Shown here: positions 42,108-51,862 of the stretch, piece by piece | Numbering within the stretch: the stretch's first letter is position 1 | Layout: every line of letters begins with the position of its first letter | Origin: CAYTPI01 sp964439625 | GTDB taxonomy: Bacteria > Chloroflexota > Anaerolineae > Aggregatilineales > UBA3940 | Reading direction: 5' to 3' | Assembly: GCA_964439625.1 (NCBI GenBank) | Contig: CAYTPI010000005.1 | Coordinates: 1 to 64,000 of the forward strand | DNA length: 64,000 bases | The notes under the pieces: model-generated | What the model was told of the DNA's origin: nothing | The model's database searches: none | Seen by the model: only the letters and a program-made list of their open reading frames with translations | Made by a program: the position numbers and the translations under genes

Positions 42108-42806
42108 TTACTCAATGGTGCTAGGTTGCTCCGGGTAAATAATGGAAAGGATGCGAGCCAGAACCTCCTCCTTTTCCATCCCCGTTGTGTCAATCGTGAT
42201 GGCGTCATCAGCCGGGCGTAATGGTGCCACAGCTCTCTTACTGTCGATTAGGTCACGTTGTTTTGTAACAGCTAAAATTTCATCATAAGTGATGTTTTTG
42301 CCCTGTGCCTCAAACTGAGAAAAGCGGCGTTTGGCACGCGCCTCGACTGTTGCATCCATGTAAATCTTGAGATCTGCGTCAGGCATAACGACAGTGCCAA
42401 TGTCACGACCGACCATCACAATCTGACCGCGTTGTCCGATAATGCGTTGTTTCTCTGTCAAGATTTGTCGCACGCCAAGGTAAGCGGCTACTTGGCTGAC
42501 ATTGCCATCAACCTCAGGGGTGCGTAGTTCGCTGGTGACATCGACGCCATCCAAATAGATAGCTGGCATGACACCTTGGCGCATATCGTCTTGGCGTACA
42601 TCAATTTCTTTGACTTGGATAGCCTGAACAATTCTCTGCTCATCACTAACATCGACTCCATTTTTTAGAGCACATAGTGTTGCCGCCCGGTACATAAGCC
42701 CAGTATCAAAGTATAAGTAGCCCAACTGCTGTGCTAAATCCTGAGCAACGGTTGTTTTTCCCGCGGCAGCGGGCCCGTCAATGGCAATGCTGGATGGCAT
42801 GGGCAC
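42108..42806 (-). CDS. cmk: Cytidylate kinase
   Basis: 232 residues. It phosphorylates CMP and dCMP. The P-loop is SIAIDGPAAAGKTTVAQDLAQ, followed by LGYLYFDTGLMYRAATL and, near residue 130, GQIVMVGRDIGTVVMPDADLKIYMDATVEARAKRR. The GTG start at 42806 is uncertain: an ATG two codons later is equally possible. It lies downstream of the pseudouridine synthase gene on the same strand. Confidence 0.94.
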   Translation of the reverse strand: MPMPSSIAIDGPAAAGKTTVAQDLAQQLGYLYFDTGLMYRAATLCALKNGVDVSDEQRIVQAIQVKEIDVRQDDMRQGVMPAIYLDGVDVTSELRTPEVDGNVSQVAAYLGVRQILTEKQRIIGQRGQIVMVGRDIGTVVMPDADLKIYMDATVEARAKRRFSQFEAQGKNITYDEILAVTKQRDLIDSKRAVAPLRPADDAITIDTTGMEKEEVLARILSIIYPEQPSTIE

Positions 42807-42866
42807 GGTGTGTTCTTCCCCTCTGATTGCTAATGATTGGGATCAACAGTACGAGATCATTAGTAG

Positions 42867-43625
42867 CTAGCGGTGGCGTTTTTTGCGGCTGTTTTTCTTA
42901 GCCGGTTGGTTCCGGTAAGGTTCAAGTGCGCTAACTTCCTCTTTTGTTAGGTGACGCCATTCACCAATAGATAGGTCGCCCATTGTAATCGGTCCAATCT
43001 CTCGTCGCGTAAGTCGCTTCACTGGATGGCCCAATTTAGCGGCTACTTTCCTGATTTGGCGCTTACGTCCTTCTCGCATCGTAATGCGAAGCTGGCTGCT
43101 GCCGTTTTCCGTTTTGATGACTTCCACGTCCGCAGGGAGAGTTCTTTTGCCATTCAGCCCGATGCCCTCACGCCATGTCTGTAGTGCAGCCTCAGACGGA
43201 TGCCCCTCTACCACCACATCATACACCTTTTTATGTTCATAACGCGGGTGTGTTAAGCGGTTAGCGAGCTTGCCATCATCTGTAAACAGCAGTAACCCCT
43301 CACTGTTCAGGTCAAGACGTCCCACAGGGAAAAGATGGCCCTCTACTGATATTAAATCCCGTGCTGATGTCAGTTTACCTTTTACATCCTCATCAGAAAT
43401 GACACCCTGGGGCTTGTTCAATATGATGTAAGTGAACGAGTCTGGTAGGCTAATTTCCTGTCCATCAATTGCGATTTGATCGACGTCAGCGTTCGCTCTT
43501 TGACCTAATGACACCCGCTTTCCGTTAATGGTCACGCGACCAGCACGAATTAGCTCTTCGCACGTCCGCCGAGATCCGTATCCTGCTCTTGCCAATATTT
43601 TCTGCACACGTTCTTCAGATACCAT
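42867..43625 (-). CDS. RluB/RsuA-type rRNA pseudouridine synthase
   Basis: 252 residues. An S4 RNA-binding domain (about 5-50: VQKILARAGYGSRRTCEELIRAGRVTINGK) precedes the catalytic domain. The catalytic Asp lies in FPVGRLDLNSEGLLLFTDDG near residue 102; LTHPRYEHKKVYDVVVEG and REGRKRQIRKV are also conserved. It modifies 16S or 23S rRNA; which uridine cannot be decided here. The C-terminal tail is Lys/Arg-rich. Confidence 0.93.
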   Translation of the reverse strand: MVSEERVQKILARAGYGSRRTCEELIRAGRVTINGKRVSLGQRANADVDQIAIDGQEISLPDSFTYIILNKPQGVISDEDVKGKLTSARDLISVEGHLFPVGRLDLNSEGLLLFTDDGKLANRLTHPRYEHKKVYDVVVEGHPSEAALQTWREGIGLNGKRTLPADVEVIKTENGSSQLRITMREGRKRQIRKVAAKLGHPVKRLTRREIGPITMGDLSIGEWRHLTKEEVSALEPYRNQPAKKNSRKKRHR

Positions 43626-43767
43626 AGCGTCGAATGACTATCAACCAAACATCCTGAGTCTACACATCACCTGTGACACGTCAAGTCACATTGGAGATGC
43701 ATTTTACTTTCACTCATAGCCTCAACATTGATTTACCACCGTTTGACCATCGTTGCAGAACCATTCA

Positions 43768-43796
43768 TTGCAACAGTCCCTGACGCTCTATATAAT
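43768..43796 (+). promoter_or_regulatory. Sigma-70-type promoter of the lipoprotein gene
   Basis: TTGCAA, 17-nt spacer, perfect TATAAT. Transcription would start near 43803, giving a 27-nt leader to the gene at 43830. Confidence 0.7.
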
Positions 43797-43829
43797 CCCG
43801 CTGCTAAATATCCATGTGAAAGAGCTTGA

Positions 43830-44450
43830 ATGTTTAAACACAAACGTTCTATTACGATGCTTGTTGTCATTAGCGTGCTGGCGTTGGGGATAGTTGCCTG
43901 TAACCTGCCGTTTCGAGCCGAATCTATAGAAGCTACCGAAGCACCCTCACCACAACTGGTGGAGGGGCAGGTGGTACAGTCTTCGGAAGAGGCACTTCAG
44001 TCATTCAGCGATAAATGGCGTTATTTGAATATGTCTACGCCAACCGGACCTTTCTCTGTGACGTTTACTGAGGCAGAGGTGACTGCGGCGTTAAATCAGG
44101 TCGTTGTCGAGGCTGAACAGCGCGGTGTGGATATTCCACCCATCAACAACATACAAGTTGAGCTTGAAAACGGCACGATCTCGATTTCCGGTGTTGTTCG
44201 GGTTGAGCCAATCAACGTCAATGCGAATATTAGCGCTGTACCCAGTATTGACAGCAATGGCTTGGTTGATTTGACAATCACAGATGCGTCGTTTGGTGTG
44301 CTAGATTTGGATCAAGCTGATCTCAACGAGCTTGAGCAGGCCGCCGAACAGGCCATTAATGAGCCCATCCAATCGTCACCGTTTGACATCACCTTGACAG
44401 AAATTGGCGTGGCAAACGGCGAAATTCGTATGAGTGGAACAATTAACTAG
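43830..44450 (+). CDS. Lipoprotein of unknown function
   Basis: 206 residues. The signal peptide (KHKRSITMLVVISVLALGIVAC) ends in the lipobox IVAC. After a short linker, the domain from about residue 70 (PFSVTFTEAEVTAALNQVV; VELENGTISISGVVRVE) has the feel of LmeA/DUF2993-type lipid-binding beta domains, with a conserved ITLTEIGVANGEIRMSG ending. This is a weak resemblance. It converges with the gene at 44447 and overlaps its end by 4 nt. Confidence 0.75.
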   Translation: MFKHKRSITMLVVISVLALGIVACNLPFRAESIEATEAPSPQLVEGQVVQSSEEALQSFSDKWRYLNMSTPTGPFSVTFTEAEVTAALNQVVVEAEQRGVDIPPINNIQVELENGTISISGVVRVEPINVNANISAVPSIDSNGLVDLTITDASFGVLDLDQADLNELEQAAEQAINEPIQSSPFDITLTEIGVANGEIRMSGTIN

Positions 44451-45142
44451 CCGCGTATTTCTGTCATTCCCGTGTCAGAAGGTACGTCAGAGCTGCCATC
44501 CGCTAACGGTGGGGGTGGCGGCGGGGTCGGTGTCCGCGGTGCTGCTTCAGCGTGACGGCTTCCACTGCCGAATGGGCTGTTTTGACCTAACTTTTCTAGT
44601 CCACTAGCATGCCGCACTTTAATTTCTGGCGTACTAGCGAGATGCAAGCCCATTTGTTGTTCAACAATTTCTTTGACGATACTCTGAAGCTGTTCAATTT
44701 TGTTGGGGACGTTTGTCTCTGGCATAATGCCAACTTCTAACCTGACGTCAATCTTCTTGCGCTTGGCGCGCACGTCTGAATGCACAGAGACAATACCACC
44801 AACCCGCTCTTTGATAACCTTGAGCCGCTGCGAAACAGCCTCAAAGGTCACTTCAGCTGTGCCGCCACCAATGAGTTTGACTTGTGCTTTGGTCGGTTTA
44901 CTTTGCTTGATTTCAAAAAAGAGGATCAAAATGAGTAATAGATCGACTGCTGCGGCAATACCAATCATTACCTGTGATGATTGTGCCCCCAAGTTTGTGA
45001 CGCTTGCAGTATAGCTGTTTGCTAGATTTGTAAATAGCCCTGTTGCTATTGTAGGAAACGCTAGCATTAACGTAACAATTGGGATCAAAATAATCAGAAT
45101 AATGATTGTGAAAACTTTATTAATAATATGCACCAGCAACAC
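44447..45142 (-). CDS. Membrane protein with Asp23/AmaP-like domain
   Basis: 231 residues. Two N-terminal membrane helices (about 8-33 and 58-78: IAAAVDLLLILILFF) are followed by a soluble domain (about 85-170) with VKLIGGGTAEVTFEAVSQRLKVIKERV and DVRLEVGIMPETNVPNKIEQLQSIVKEIVEQQMGL, the pattern of alkaline-shock anchor protein AmaP and the Asp23 family. The C-terminal 60 residues are disordered and Pro-rich (TPTPPPPPPLADG). It probably shapes or monitors the membrane under stress. Confidence 0.8.
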   Translation of the reverse strand: MLLVHIINKVFTIIILIILIPIVTLMLAFPTIATGLFTNLANSYTASVTNLGAQSSQVMIGIAAAVDLLLILILFFEIKQSKPTKAQVKLIGGGTAEVTFEAVSQRLKVIKERVGGIVSVHSDVRAKRKKIDVRLEVGIMPETNVPNKIEQLQSIVKEIVEQQMGLHLASTPEIKVRHASGLEKLGQNSPFGSGSRHAEAAPRTPTPPPPPPLADGSSDVPSDTGMTEIRG

Positions 45143-45278
45143 GATCCTTAGTTTACTATCTAATTAGCTACGACGATTATACCATTATAAACTTGCATTA
45201 TCTCTTATGTTACTTCAATCTACGGCGCTTGCAACGGAATGAAGTTGGGAAATCTGTACCACACGGGTTATAAGCCTT

Positions 45279-45902
45279 ATGATTTGTTTGTTAGGGAGCG
45301 AAGGCTTGCAGCAAAAAGATGCTATTATCTGGCGTGGTATTGAGAACGTTATGCCACTAGGCAATGTGAATATATTGACGGTTGCTCTCTCAGACCACAA
45401 AGTTTCTGCAAGAGACTATCGCGTTCAATATGTCGTCGGCTATCTTCAACGGCGGGGTATTCAGTCGACGGTTTGCCATACGTTAGCTTCGCTTGACTTT
45501 GCCCATCCGACGATTGTTACGAGTGGACACGCTGAACGCCTGCTTGGTACACTGCCCTATCCATCAAAGGGTGATTGGCTGTTCTTGGGTGCAAGCTCTG
45601 TTGTTTTGGGCTCACTTGTCAGCATTGCTGAGCGAACTAAACCAGCCGAGCCTGAATTCAACTTGGTTACTGGCTTCGGTTTGATTGACGGACTAATTCT
45701 GCCTTTCTTTGAACAACTTGAACGCGAGCTGCATACAGCTTTGACTGCGAAGCTGCACCCCACTACTCGGATAGTTGGCCTAGAGGCACACACTGCTATT
45801 ATCATCGCTTCTGAAATGACAATTCTGGGCAGCGGTGCTGTCCATGTGAATGGTCGGCGCTATATTGCAGGCACTCACCTCCCATTAGAGATAAAGAAAT
45901 AG
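45279..45902 (+). CDS. Peptidase S51/cyanophycinase-like protein, possibly inactive
   Basis: 207 residues, no signal peptide. The second half follows the S51 layout: a nucleophile-elbow-like FLGASSVVLGSL near residue 107, GFGLIDGLILPFFEQLERE near 140, IVGLEAHTAIIIASE near 172 and LGSGAVHVNG near 190. In active members the second motif carries PHF; here it is PFF, so a catalytic His seems lost. The family call is from pattern only. It lies 1 nt before the YfhO-like gene. Confidence 0.55.
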   Translation: MICLLGSEGLQQKDAIIWRGIENVMPLGNVNILTVALSDHKVSARDYRVQYVVGYLQRRGIQSTVCHTLASLDFAHPTIVTSGHAERLLGTLPYPSKGDWLFLGASSVVLGSLVSIAERTKPAEPEFNLVTGFGLIDGLILPFFEQLERELHTALTAKLHPTTRIVGLEAHTAIIIASEMTILGSGAVHVNGRRYIAGTHLPLEIKK

Positions 45903-45903
45903 T

Positions 45904-48624
45904 ATGCTCCGTCGTTTTCGCCTTGACTTAATTGCGATACTCATCTTAATTGTCGTTGTCCTCCTATTTTTCTGGCAGTATGCACTCACTGCGAAAATTC
46001 TCCCTCGTGGAGATGCTTTCATTTATTTCTACCCTTATTGGGATTACAAACACGAGGTTATGCGGAATGGTCAACTGCCACTGTGGAATCCTTATCTCTT
46101 CATGGGAGTGCCTTTCCTTGCCAATAGTCAGGCTGGCGTACTGTACCCTCCGAACTGGTTGCTTATCCCTTTCTCTGCCCCTGTGGCTGTGAAACTCGCT
46201 CTCTTGAGCCATATCTCTTGGGCGGCGGTTGGTATGTATGCGTTTGCTCGCCGGTCGCTGATGCTTCACCCCATGCCAGCTATTTTGGCGGGTCTCGTCT
46301 TCTCTTTGAGTGGCTACCTTGGCGCGCAGGTTGAGCATGTCAACCAAATTCAGGGGATGGCTTGGATACCTTTTCTCTTTTTGGTTTGGTCAGAGATTGT
46401 TGACCACCGACGGTATCGCCTCGTCGCCTTGCTTGCCGTCTTGTTTGCCTTGCAATTATTGGCTGGTCATACGCAGTCGGCTTTTATCTCCGGGGTCGGG
46501 TTAGGTGTCTATGCGCTCTATGTGACGCTCAGACGTTGGGCCGCCAACGAGCGTACCCCTGTGTCGTTGACTTTGCCTCTTGGGAGTCTTGCAGGGGCAT
46601 CAATCGTGTCCTTGGGCTTGGCGGCTGGTCAACTACTGCCAACGTTGGAATTGACATCTCTCAGTCACCGGGGTGGGGGACTTAGCGCTTTAGAAGCGGT
46701 ATCTTTCTCCTTGCAACCGTTGTTGTTGGGGCGCACTCTTCTCCCAGATTTTACGCCTGGCCCCTTATTATTTTCTGAATATGTGGCTTACCTTGGTGTG
46801 AGTGTTCTACTCCTCATTGTGATCGGCGTATTTGCCATTCGGCCTAAAGTCACCGGAGTCTTTGTTGTCATGCTGCTTGGGTTGGTCCTCGCGTTCGGAG
46901 CCTATAATCCGGTTTATTGGTTTTTGGTCAATCTCGTTCCTGGGTTCGATCTCTTTCGCGCACCCGCCCGCTGGCTGCTCTTGTTCGTTTTTGGGTCGGC
47001 AGGCCTGGCTGGCATCGGCCTCGAAGCGATCCTCGCGTCCGAATGGTCAAGAAAGCTAAGGCTATCTATTCTATTCGCGAGCGGGTTGATTGCTCTTTTG
47101 GGGGTGCTTAGCTTCTTGACCTCTGTTGAAGCGCAGCCCGGTATAGGGATTGGCGAACCACGTTCCATTGACATCGTGATATGGCTACTCGTGTTCTTTA
47201 TTAGCCTAGCAATCCTCCTAATCGATAGTTTGAAAGCCTATCGTGTAACCCTCCTAACCATATTGGTTGCGCTTGAATTATTCTTGGCTGCGCATGCGCA
47301 GCCATACAATCGCGTGAGTTCGCCATTGGTATGGACTACCGAGCGGCAAGCTATTAGTGTGTTAGAGGTTGCACAGGGCGAACGAGAACCCGGCGGACGG
47401 ATGCTGTCTATCTCTGAGACATTCTTTGATCCCGGTGATCTTGCGGAGATTAACGTCGTCTACGGAGATCGCCTCAGTGAGCAAGAACTAGCAGACTATA
47501 TTATCGGCACCAAGCAAAAAGAAATTCTATCCCCTAATTTGCCGCTTGCTTGGGAAATTTACTCAATTGATGGCTTTGATGGCGGTTTACTGCCGACAGC
47601 GGCTTACATTGACTATACAGCGCTGTTTTTACCAGAGGATGTAACCGCCACCGATGGTCGCCTCCGTGAGTATTTGCCAGCAGCCCCCCCGCTTGACTAT
47701 CTGGCGCAATCAAACGTTCAATTTTTGATCACCGATAAGGTGTTTGATGCATGGGTGGACGGCACGTATCACGATTTACAGTTTCCTCAACAGTTGACTG
47801 CTTATGCTGAACCATGGGAGCCTTTTGTAGCCACTGGTATGAGTGTGATTGCCACCGACAATCGTGCTGAGGCGGTCGCCACTGCTGCTGGACAGCTTAC
47901 TATTATTACGACAGATGGCGAGGCAATAGAGGTTCCTTTATCGGAAGACGATGCATTTGACCCATCTCTGACTGAGTATCGCGCTTCTTTGGTCTTTTGG
48001 GGTCAATCGGCTGAAGTCGAGTCTATTTCAGTGACGCTTGACCCCGGTGTTATGCTGCGAGGAATTACGCTAATTGACACGCGTTCAAACGCCTTTATGC
48101 CCACAGTTCTGACGCCGTCGGATAATTGGCATATGGCTTTGCTCCATGCTGCGGACATAAAAATTTACGACCTTGTCTCCTCTCCACCCAGAATTCGCGT
48201 TGTCTGTGCTGCTGACGTGCAGTTTGTTGAGACAGTCGATAACACTTGGGAACTTTTGCCGCAAGAGACAGTCATTGTCGGGACTGAGCCGGGTACAATC
48301 GCTTGTATCGATAACATCCCGTCTGTTGATGTTATTGAGTATCGTCCAGAAGAGGTTGTCGTTGCGCTAGACGATATCGAAGCGGGGCACATTTTATTGA
48401 TCACCGATGCAAATTATCCGGGTTGGCAGGCTACTGTGGATGGCGAACAAACGGACATTTTAGTGGCGAATGGTATGTTTCGGGCTGTTTCGTTGGGTGA
48501 GGGAGCCGAACGCGTTGTCATGTCTTATCGCAGCAAACCGTTCGAGCGCGGCATGCAGATCGGTGCTATCACATGGATTGCCTGTTTGTTCGCCCTCACT
48601 TTTCAGAAACGGCGTAAAGGTTAA
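45904..48624 (+). CDS. YfhO-like membrane glycosyltransferase
   Basis: 906 residues. The first half (about 1-480) has a dozen membrane helices, with GDAFIYFYPYWDYKHEVMRNGQLPLWNPYLFMGVPFLANSQ near residue 38, a typical YfhO N-terminal loop. The second half is a large extracytoplasmic domain ending in a YfhO-type beta segment (DANYPGWQATVDGEQTDILVANGMFRAV) and a last helix. YfhO proteins add sugars to lipoteichoic acid or other surface polymers from lipid-linked donors. The polymer here is unknown. Confidence 0.88.
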   Translation: MLRRFRLDLIAILILIVVVLLFFWQYALTAKILPRGDAFIYFYPYWDYKHEVMRNGQLPLWNPYLFMGVPFLANSQAGVLYPPNWLLIPFSAPVAVKLALLSHISWAAVGMYAFARRSLMLHPMPAILAGLVFSLSGYLGAQVEHVNQIQGMAWIPFLFLVWSEIVDHRRYRLVALLAVLFALQLLAGHTQSAFISGVGLGVYALYVTLRRWAANERTPVSLTLPLGSLAGASIVSLGLAAGQLLPTLELTSLSHRGGGLSALEAVSFSLQPLLLGRTLLPDFTPGPLLFSEYVAYLGVSVLLLIVIGVFAIRPKVTGVFVVMLLGLVLAFGAYNPVYWFLVNLVPGFDLFRAPARWLLLFVFGSAGLAGIGLEAILASEWSRKLRLSILFASGLIALLGVLSFLTSVEAQPGIGIGEPRSIDIVIWLLVFFISLAILLIDSLKAYRVTLLTILVALELFLAAHAQPYNRVSSPLVWTTERQAISVLEVAQGEREPGGRMLSISETFFDPGDLAEINVVYGDRLSEQELADYIIGTKQKEILSPNLPLAWEIYSIDGFDGGLLPTAAYIDYTALFLPEDVTATDGRLREYLPAAPPLDYLAQSNVQFLITDKVFDAWVDGTYHDLQFPQQLTAYAEPWEPFVATGMSVIATDNRAEAVATAAGQLTIITTDGEAIEVPLSEDDAFDPSLTEYRASLVFWGQSAEVESISVTLDPGVMLRGITLIDTRSNAFMPTVLTPSDNWHMALLHAADIKIYDLVSSPPRIRVVCAADVQFVETVDNTWELLPQETVIVGTEPGTIACIDNIPSVDVIEYRPEEVVVALDDIEAGHILLITDANYPGWQATVDGEQTDILVANGMFRAVSLGEGAERVVMSYRSKPFERGMQIGAITWIACLFALTFQKRRKG

Positions 48625-48690
48625 GTCCGTGACACACTTCGTGTAGCTGTTTATGTGATTTATTCAACCATCTATTTGACTAACTATAAT

Positions 48691-49950
48691 TCAGGTACCC
48701 TTTTGTTCATCTTGCCAATAGACAAGCTCTTTTTGCGAATATTGGCTGTTAATGTTTCGCAGAATTTGTTCCGCTGCTTTAACCATGCGTAGATCGTTGC
48801 TACGGAGCTCGTCAGCAACTTGGCGTACAGCAGGGTCGCCAATAGCTATCAACGTTCGACCTGCTGTGCGCCTAAGTTCACCATCTTGTGACAATGCCTG
48901 AATGAGTAGGGGGATAGCATCGGCTTCGAAGTTCCTCAAAATACGTACCGCGGTGTCACGTCGGAACTCATCATGACTACCCAGCATCTCGACTATTTCA
49001 GGCAGTATCTCTGTCCCGATCTCGCTCAGAATCTCGACTGAAGCTAAGCGAATATTCGTATCATCATCCGCCATGATGTCCAGCATTTGTGGCTTAATGT
49101 CTCGCACCATCTGCCCAAGCGCCCATGTGCCTGAGCGAATAGCAACCGTACTATTTTTACGCATTTCGCTGAGGATGCCCTCTACGACGTCTGTTCCACC
49201 AATGCGAACCATACTCCAAGCGGCATCCCACGTATCCTGTTCATTTCGTGATGACATCATCTCAAGCAAGCCAGGCAGGGCGCGCTCGTCGTCTTTGGCT
49301 GCCAATGCCTTTACCGCTATCCAACGGATTTCCCGTTCGGGGTGCTGCATCGCTAAGGCCAGCGCGTTACCTGCTGCCGGATGGTCAGAGTTTGTTAGTG
49401 TCTCAATAGCTGTTGCACGGACGCTGGGTTCAAAACTCTCTAATCCTTCGTATGCTTCTCGGATTGTAGTTGGGGTGTTTGGTGGTAGGGTCGGCACATC
49501 AGAAGAAATGGGGGCAGCCGCATCCATGCTATCTGTCGTTTCGCCCGTTATCTGAGGCGTCATACTTGGTGGCGCGACGGCATCCCTGATGATATTTGCT
49601 AATGCATCCCAAGCAGGCCCTGCTGTAAAGTCAATTGCGGGAATTGTCCTTAATTTTGGATGCACGGTACCTGCCCGTAATTGTAGCGCAATTAACGGCT
49701 TGTTTTGTGAACTGGCTGTGGCCCATTCATACGTTGCATAATCTGAGGCGCGTGCCTGTGGTGAACAGATAATCAACATTAAATCGCAGGCGGCTATTTG
49801 CGCATCTGTATTGTCGTCCCATGGTGCTTCACCTGTCAGCCGACCTATGGTGTAAACTAGGTTGATTGTATTATCTTGTGCGAACTGTTTTACCAGCAGC
49901 TTCATAAAAACCGCATCTTGCTTGCTGAATGAAACATATATGTTTGCCAT
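48691..49950 (-). CDS. TIR-like domain fused to HEAT repeats
   Basis: 419 residues. Residues 1-125 are a TIR-type domain: NIYVSFSKQDAVFMKLLVKQF, CDLMLIICSPQARASDYATYEWATASSQNKPLIALQL. The Glu in YEWATA is at the place of the NADase catalytic Glu of active TIRs. A linker rich in Pro/Thr (130-165) leads to about seven HEAT repeats (170-405; VRATAIETLTNSDHP, IRWIAVKALAAKDDERALPGLLEMM, IRLASVEILSEIGTEILPEIVEML). TIR proteins signal or act as NAD-consuming effectors in defence; HEAT repeats bind partners. No defence operon is seen beside it, and a scaffold role is equally possible. Confidence 0.85.
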   Translation of the reverse strand: MANIYVSFSKQDAVFMKLLVKQFAQDNTINLVYTIGRLTGEAPWDDNTDAQIAACDLMLIICSPQARASDYATYEWATASSQNKPLIALQLRAGTVHPKLRTIPAIDFTAGPAWDALANIIRDAVAPPSMTPQITGETTDSMDAAAPISSDVPTLPPNTPTTIREAYEGLESFEPSVRATAIETLTNSDHPAAGNALALAMQHPEREIRWIAVKALAAKDDERALPGLLEMMSSRNEQDTWDAAWSMVRIGGTDVVEGILSEMRKNSTVAIRSGTWALGQMVRDIKPQMLDIMADDDTNIRLASVEILSEIGTEILPEIVEMLGSHDEFRRDTAVRILRNFEADAIPLLIQALSQDGELRRTAGRTLIAIGDPAVRQVADELRSNDLRMVKAAEQILRNINSQYSQKELVYWQDEQKGT

Positions 49951-49964
49951 GGTATGCCTCTGGT

Positions 49965-51341
49965 TTAGCTGTATTCTGCAATCAAATGGCTGTAGAAACG
50001 AAGCACGGCTTCGATGCCATGGTAGAAATTGTTCACTCGGAAACTCTCGTTTGGAGCGTGGATATTATCATCCGGTAAGCTGAAGCCGATCATCACTGAG
50101 GGCGCATTGATTTCTTTTTGGAAAGCCGCTACGACCGGGATAGAGCCACCACTACGTGCAAAGACTGGCTCAACCCCCCAAATATCAAGACAAGCCTTAC
50201 GAGCCGCCTGCATTTCAATTGAATCAATAGGTGTAATTGCCCACCAACCGCCGCGTCCAACCTTAATATCTGCTTGAAAATCATTCGGGATGCGAGCTTG
50301 AATAAAGTCGGCTACGAGTTTGCCAATTACCACCGGGTCTTGGTCGGGTACGAGGCGCATTGTGAACTTTGCACCTACCTCCGCTGGGATGATCGTTTTC
50401 GTGCCTTCTCCCTGAAACCCCCCCCAGATACCGTTGGTCTCCAGCGTTGGACGTGCCCCCATTCGTTCAACCAATGAAAAATCAGCTTCTCCCCAAGGTT
50501 CTTTTAACCCAGTTTCTTCTTGCCAATTCTCAAGCTCATAAGGAATATCGCCCAGCAATTGACGCTCAACTGCACTTAAGGGACGTACTGAACTATAAAA
50601 TTCTGGGACTTGTACTCTACCTGTATCATCATGCATATGTGCAATAATTTTGGCAATAAGCTGTGCCGGGTTCAGCACCGTTCCGCCATATACGCCTGAG
50701 TGTAAGTCTCTCTCCGGCCCTTTAACGTGTACCTCGACGGCTGCTAACCCACGCAGCCCATAGACAATTTTAGGCTGTTCCGGAGTCAGCATATCTGTGT
50801 CAGATAGTAAGACAATATCAGCGGCTAACATGTTTTTATGTTTTTGGATAAACGCTTCTAAGCTCGGCGAACCGATTTCCTCTTCACCTTCAAACAGCAT
50901 TTTGATATTGACGGGTAGGGCGTTTTCCGCCTTTAATAAAGCTTCTATTGCCTTCACATGGATGAACATTTGGCCTTTGTCGTCAGCCGCACCTCGCGCG
51001 AATACTTTTCCATCCCGAAGATTTGGCTCGAAAGGCGGTGTTACCCATAATGCCAATGGGTCAACAGGTTGCACGTCGTAGTGACCGTATACCAACACAG
51101 TGGGGGCTCCCTCACCGCCGTTTAACCATTCACCATAAACAATCGGATAGCCATCTGTCGCCAATATGTTGACTGTCGGAACACCGATCTGACGTAGTTG
51201 ACTAGCAAGCCAATCCGCCGCCTTCTCGATATCAGCTTGATGCTCTGGCAGTGTGCTGATACTTGGAATCTTTAAAAATTCCAGCAGTTCATTTAGCTGA
51301 CGCTCACGTTCACGCCGTGCAAATTCAATCGCAGGTTGCAC
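49965..51341 (-). CDS. M20 family dipeptidase
   Basis: 458 residues. It is a two-zinc metallopeptidase acting on dipeptides or N-acyl amino acids. The metal ligands are in VYGHYDVQPVDPLALW (His, Asp), GAADDKGQMFIHVKAIEALL, LFEGEEEIGSPSLEAF (Glu-Glu) and LLSDTDM; the lid-domain RDLHSGVYGG is also conserved. It lies 14 bp upstream of the TIR-HEAT gene. Cytosolic. Confidence 0.95.
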   Translation of the reverse strand: MQPAIEFARRERERQLNELLEFLKIPSISTLPEHQADIEKAADWLASQLRQIGVPTVNILATDGYPIVYGEWLNGGEGAPTVLVYGHYDVQPVDPLALWVTPPFEPNLRDGKVFARGAADDKGQMFIHVKAIEALLKAENALPVNIKMLFEGEEEIGSPSLEAFIQKHKNMLAADIVLLSDTDMLTPEQPKIVYGLRGLAAVEVHVKGPERDLHSGVYGGTVLNPAQLIAKIIAHMHDDTGRVQVPEFYSSVRPLSAVERQLLGDIPYELENWQEETGLKEPWGEADFSLVERMGARPTLETNGIWGGFQGEGTKTIIPAEVGAKFTMRLVPDQDPVVIGKLVADFIQARIPNDFQADIKVGRGGWWAITPIDSIEMQAARKACLDIWGVEPVFARSGGSIPVVAAFQKEINAPSVMIGFSLPDDNIHAPNESFRVNNFYHGIEAVLRFYSHLIAEYS

Positions 51342-51367
51342 TTGGTTAGACTCCTGAAAAACTCAAT

Positions 51368-51859
51368 TTATTCGTAGACGGGCACTTGTACTTCAGGTAA
51401 TACCGTAAACCACACAATATACACGGCGACACCAGCGATGATCGCTGCGATGTATAGCCCATAAGCGACACGCATATAGGGTTTGTAGTTATTGAAGCTC
51501 AAAAATTTGGGCATTAGCCCGTGGCCTCGCAGTACAACATAAATCCCAAATACCAATGCACAGAACCCAAGCAAAGCATGAAGCTGAGTAATATGGTAAA
51601 AGATCGGAAGGCGAGGCCCACCGAGATCACGAATAACAAAGTCCCGGAAGGGAAGCACCATCAACCAGAAAACGAAAATTGCATTAATAGTCGCGCCAGT
51701 TGTTTGAACCAAGCCATGAGCATCATACTTGCCTATGCGGGCCAACACAAAGCCAACGGTGAAAATGATACCAACGAGCAGCATCATCAATAGGGTAACG
51801 TCAGCGGCCCAATTGGCGTGCGTGCCCAAAAAGCCCTCTGCGTGAAGTAATTCTGTCAT
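51368..51859 (-). CDS. Four-helix membrane protein (DUF420-like)
   Basis: 163 residues with four membrane helices (about 20-40, 55-75, 90-112, 130-152). His residues lie near the helix ends (ITQLHALLGF; EGFLGTHANW). The layout resembles DUF420 proteins, which are found with cytochrome oxidase assembly genes. No such genes are next to it. It lies 3 nt after the GT39 gene. Confidence 0.65.
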   Translation of the reverse strand: MTELLHAEGFLGTHANWAADVTLLMMLLVGIIFTVGFVLARIGKYDAHGLVQTTGATINAIFVFWLMVLPFRDFVIRDLGGPRLPIFYHITQLHALLGFCALVFGIYVVLRGHGLMPKFLSFNNYKPYMRVAYGLYIAAIIAGVAVYIVWFTVLPEVQVPVYE

Positions 51860-51862
51860 AAA

